Shown in pieces: positions 41,956 to 44,312 of a stretch of 44,312 bases of DNA. The notes beneath the pieces were generated by a model. It searched no databases. It worked only from the letters and a program-made list of their open reading frames with translations, and was not told the origin of the DNA. The position numbers and the translations under genes are program-made. Each line of letters opens with the position of its first letter. The first letter of the stretch is position 1. The DNA is from Actinomycetes bacterium. GTDB lineage: Bacteria; Actinomycetota; Acidimicrobiia; Spongiisociales; UBA5794. The DNA lies in assembly GCA_023336815.1 (NCBI GenBank), contig JAMBLJ010000208.1, positions 1-44,312 on the forward strand. The letters are read 5' to 3'.

Positions 41956-42567
41956 GTGGCCCGGGATGCAACCTCCCTCGAGATCTTGGATCCGTGTCAA
42001 CTCTTGCCCCGAGAAGGTGGGAACCGTCAAGTGATCCCCTCGCCCGAATGTGCGACGTGGGCGATCGGTGAGGTCGATGCGGCCACCACGGCGGTATCGA
42101 CCAGAAGAGCCTTCGAGCTCTCTCTCCGTGCAGCCGCAATGTGTCAGTCCCCAACGCCCTACACGATCGGTGATGTCAATCCCTACGAGGTTTCGGTCGT
42201 ACCAGTCGATGCGATTCCTCCAGGCGACGGATTCTGGTGGAGTATCGTTCCTGACGTAGCGGTGACCAGCGAATGGCTGACGTTCTACGACAGTCGACGT
42301 CCGTTTGAGGCCGATCTATCGAACGCGATCAGCAGCTACGCCGTGTCGCGTTTCGATCCAGAAGTACGTCACGAGGCGTGGCGAGAATTCCAGGCGCGTT
42401 TCGCAGCGGCCATCGCAGCGCGCGTCCTACTCGTAGACACCCTGCGTGACACATCGCAAGATCGTGATCAAGTATGGTTCGACACGTTGGCGAATCTGAT
42501 GCGCGACGCACAATCGCGGTGCAGAGATGTCAGCGATTCCTCAGATGAGTTCTTTCCCGATCGCTGA
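41956..42567 (+). CDS. Uncharacterised 203-aa protein
   Basis: Begins with GTG 41956, with GGAGGAG 8 nt upstream, a strong ribosome site that supports both the gene and the start. Soluble and rather acidic, with Cys at residues 13, 32, 63 and 194, a motif GFWWSIVPDVAVTSEW in the middle and a helical C-terminal half (VRHEAWREFQARFAAAIAAR). I do not recognise the family. It lies between the divergent methyltransferase gene and aroC, 64 bp upstream of the latter. Confidence 0.65.
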   Translation: MARDATSLEILDPCQLLPREGGNRQVIPSPECATWAIGEVDAATTAVSTRRAFELSLRAAAMCQSPTPYTIGDVNPYEVSVVPVDAIPPGDGFWWSIVPDVAVTSEWLTFYDSRRPFEADLSNAISSYAVSRFDPEVRHEAWREFQARFAAAIAARVLLVDTLRDTSQDRDQVWFDTLANLMRDAQSRCRDVSDSSDEFFPDR

Positions 42568-42617
42568 AGTGGTCCCACCGGCTCGTCCATGACAACGGAC
42601 GCTTGCGAGGTCACCGC

Positions 42618-42623
42618 TACGCT
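42618..42623 (+). promoter_or_regulatory. Candidate leaderless -10 (TACGCT) for aroC
   Basis: TACGCT ends 8 nt before the aroC ATG. No Shine-Dalgarno is visible. A distinct -35 is not seen. Confidence 0.35.
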
Positions 42624-42631
42624 GTTGCACC

Positions 42632-43786
42632 ATGTTGAGATTTATCACGTCAGGTGAGTCACACGGTCCTGGTCTCGTCGGAACGGTCGAGGGTTTGCCC
42701 GCGGGACTCGATGTCACTCTGCCAGGAATCGCCGCTGAACTTGCACGTCGTCGTTTGGGATTCGGGCGTGGACCACGGATGCGACTCGAGAAGGATGAAC
42801 TCGAGATCCTGGGCGGAGTCCGTTTCGGTAGGACGATCGGCGGACCGGTCACCGTCCTGATCCGCAACACGGAATGGCCCCGCTGGCAAGCCGAGATGTC
42901 GAGCGAGCCTGGAATCTCGAGCAAGCCAGAAACGAAGCCCCGCCCTGGCCATGCGGATCTCGTCGGGATGCAGAAGTACGACACTCACGACGCTCGAGAC
43001 ATCCTGGAACGGGCGTCTGCCCGAGAGACAGCGGCACGAACAGTGGTCGGCTATCTCGCGAAACAACTCCTGGCCACCATCGATGTCTTCGCCATCTCAC
43101 ACGTGACGTCGATAGGTACGGTGGCTGTCCCGCCCGATGTGCCAAGACCGCTCGCTTCAGACATCGAGGCGATCGATGCTTCGGAGGTCAGGGTGTTCCA
43201 CACAGAGACCGCTCAGGCCATGATCACGGAAATCGAGTCGGCGAAGAAGGACAGAGATACGCTCGGAGGATCCGTCGAAGTCCTTGCGTATGGTGTTCCG
43301 CCAGGACTCGGTAGCCATGTCCATTGGGACCGCAAACTCGATGGTCTCCTCGCCGGGGCACTCATGTCCATCCAGGCGATCAAGGCAGTTGAGATAGGGG
43401 ATGGCCTCACCCAGGCTCGGTCACGTGGATCGGCAGCACATGACGAGATCATCCACACCGGTGAAGACTACGCCAGGCGGACGAACCGTGCAGGTGGCCT
43501 CGAGGGTGGCATGACAACGGGGGAACCCCTCGCTGTAACTGCTTACATGAAGCCGATCTCAACGCTGATGCGTGCGCTCGACACCGTCGATGTGACGAAC
43601 AGGCAAGAAGCCAAGGCCTTCAGAGAGCGCAGCGATGTGTGCGCTGTTCCCGCCGCCGGCGTCGTCGCGGAGCAGATGGTCGCTTACGTGCTCGCAAACG
43701 AAACACTGCGGAAATTCGGCGGCGACACCGTCGGTGACCTGGTCGCTGCCAGGGATGCCTACGTGGCGCGACTCGCCACGTTCTGA
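42632..43786 (+). CDS. aroC: Chorismate synthase
   Basis: Converts EPSP to chorismate using reduced FMN (384 aa). MLRFITSGESHGPGL carries the first signature with the catalytic His. RPGHADLVGMQKYDTHDARDILERASARETAARTVVGYLAKQLL is the second, with the HxDxRxxxERASARET core. GGLEGGMTTGEPL and the Asp in VPAAGVVAEQMVAYVLA complete the site. aroK begins 1 nt after the stop, so the two are one operon. Confidence 0.97.
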   Translation: MLRFITSGESHGPGLVGTVEGLPAGLDVTLPGIAAELARRRLGFGRGPRMRLEKDELEILGGVRFGRTIGGPVTVLIRNTEWPRWQAEMSSEPGISSKPETKPRPGHADLVGMQKYDTHDARDILERASARETAARTVVGYLAKQLLATIDVFAISHVTSIGTVAVPPDVPRPLASDIEAIDASEVRVFHTETAQAMITEIESAKKDRDTLGGSVEVLAYGVPPGLGSHVHWDRKLDGLLAGALMSIQAIKAVEIGDGLTQARSRGSAAHDEIIHTGEDYARRTNRAGGLEGGMTTGEPLAVTAYMKPISTLMRALDTVDVTNRQEAKAFRERSDVCAVPAAGVVAEQMVAYVLANETLRKFGGDTVGDLVAARDAYVARLATF

Positions 43787-43787
43787 A

Positions 43788-44282
43788 ATGGGTCACATCT
43801 GGCTGATCGGGATGACGGGGACAGGGAAGACGTCGGTAGGCGCCCTCGTCGCCACGGGGCTTCAGATTCCCTTCGTTGATGTCGATGCCCTCATCGTGGA
43901 GCACGAGAACAGATCGATCCCTGAGATATTCGCCGAGGGCGAGGACGTCTTTCGCTGTCTCGAATCTCGTGAGATCGCCGCCGTAGCCCGCAACGATGCG
44001 GTCGTTGTAGCGACAGGCGGGGGAGCGGTGCTTGATCCCGTGAACGTGCAGACCATGCGATCGTCCGGCACAATCGTCTTGCTGAGTGCTGACATCGAAA
44101 CACTTCACCTGCGACTCGCTGGCACAACAGATCGACCCCTGCTCGATCGACCTGGGGCACTTGCAGCACTCGCCGCCCAAAGGGGAGCCGTCTACCGACA
44201 CGGCGCTGACCATGTCATCGACACGACCGGTCTCGATATCGAGACGGTTGCGAGAGAGGTTGTAGCATGCGCCGTCACGTGA
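43788..44282 (+). CDS. aroK: Shikimate kinase
   Basis: Phosphorylates shikimate at the 3-hydroxyl with ATP (164 aa). P-loop GMTGTGKTSVG, the DVDALI motif binding Mg and shikimate, FRCLESRE containing the shikimate-binding Arg, VVATGGGAV, and the lid Arg in TDRPLLDRP. ATG 43788 gives the family opening; the track start at 43635 is inside aroC. It overlaps the next gene at its 3' end. Confidence 0.94.
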   Translation: MGHIWLIGMTGTGKTSVGALVATGLQIPFVDVDALIVEHENRSIPEIFAEGEDVFRCLESREIAAVARNDAVVVATGGGAVLDPVNVQTMRSSGTIVLLSADIETLHLRLAGTTDRPLLDRPGALAALAAQRGAVYRHGADHVIDTTGLDIETVAREVVACAVT

Positions 44283-44312
44283 TCTGGAACGATACCGAAC
44301 CGGTATCGACGA
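44279..44312 (+). CDS. Start of a downstream gene cut by the window, possibly aroB
   Basis: GTG 44279 shares GTGA with the aroK stop, as in many junctions here, and reads VIWNDTEPVST to the edge. ATG 44267 in the same frame would add MRRH. In mycobacteria aroB (3-dehydroquinate synthase) follows aroK, so aroB is the guess by position only; eleven residues do not identify it. Confidence 0.4.
   Translation, partial: MIWNDTEPVST

Noticed and set aside
1-44312. tRNA/rRNA genes, CRISPR arrays, insertion sequences, prophage or defence islands
   Set aside because: None seen on either strand; the window is conserved housekeeping sequence with tight operons.

Overview
The window is a dense stretch of actinobacterial chromosome, almost all core metabolism. 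The lineage call rests on several points: a mycothiol synthase-like acetyltransferase (MshD); a phosphatidylinositol-type CDP-alcohol transferase followed by PatA-like and PimA-like genes; an actinobacterial-type SOS box (CGAAC-N4-GTTCG); and gene order close to what I recall of the Mycobacterium thrS to aroB region. The queA-tgt pair between ruvB and yajC, the absence of apt between secF and rel, and moderate-to-high GC by eye suggest a deep-branching class (for example Acidimicrobiia) rather than Mycobacteriales. That placement is inference.

Layout. 1-130 holds a 19-bp direct repeat flanking a nested hairpin. 187-6220 carries an alpha/beta hydrolase, class II DAHP synthase, a ROK sugar kinase, a membrane protein, a patatin lipase, MshD and a zinc-ribbon microprotein. 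6278-12461 has an APH-fold protein, thrS, an MMPL transporter and a small membrane protein. gltA lies on the minus strand at 12501-13793. 13927-16450 is the PI/PIM lipid operon, followed by pdxST, yebC, ruvCAB, queA-tgt, yajC-secDF, rel, an MBL hydrolase, hisS, aspS, rarA, a 74-aa protein, alaS, ruvX, mltG and aroE up to 38697. 38745-41062 pairs a prepilin peptidase with an FG-GAP/UnbV protein. The end has a methyltransferase, an unknown protein, aroC, aroK and a cut-off gene that may be aroB.

Genes are tightly packed. Many neighbours share ATGA or GTGA stop/start overlaps, which implies translational coupling. No gene-free stretch exceeds 300 bases; the longest are 1-186, 982-1098, 13794-13926 and 23161-23297. 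I see no tRNA, rRNA, CRISPR array, insertion sequence or prophage gene.

A regulatory pattern runs through the window. Eleven genes that begin transcription units or sub-units have a TAnnnT hexamer ending 6-8 nt before the start codon, and most lack a convincing Shine-Dalgarno there. This is the arrangement expected for leaderless mRNAs, and it helped fix several starts (187, 5101, 5175). The ruvC case has the best promoter, TTGGCA-N17-TATGAT, with a perfect LexA-type palindrome over the start codon. I do not see an obviously new multi-gene system. The strongest leads are the repeat-flanked hairpin, the leaderless pattern, the ruvC SOS box, the coupled peptidase/FG-GAP pair and an APH-fold protein lacking a metal-binding Asp.
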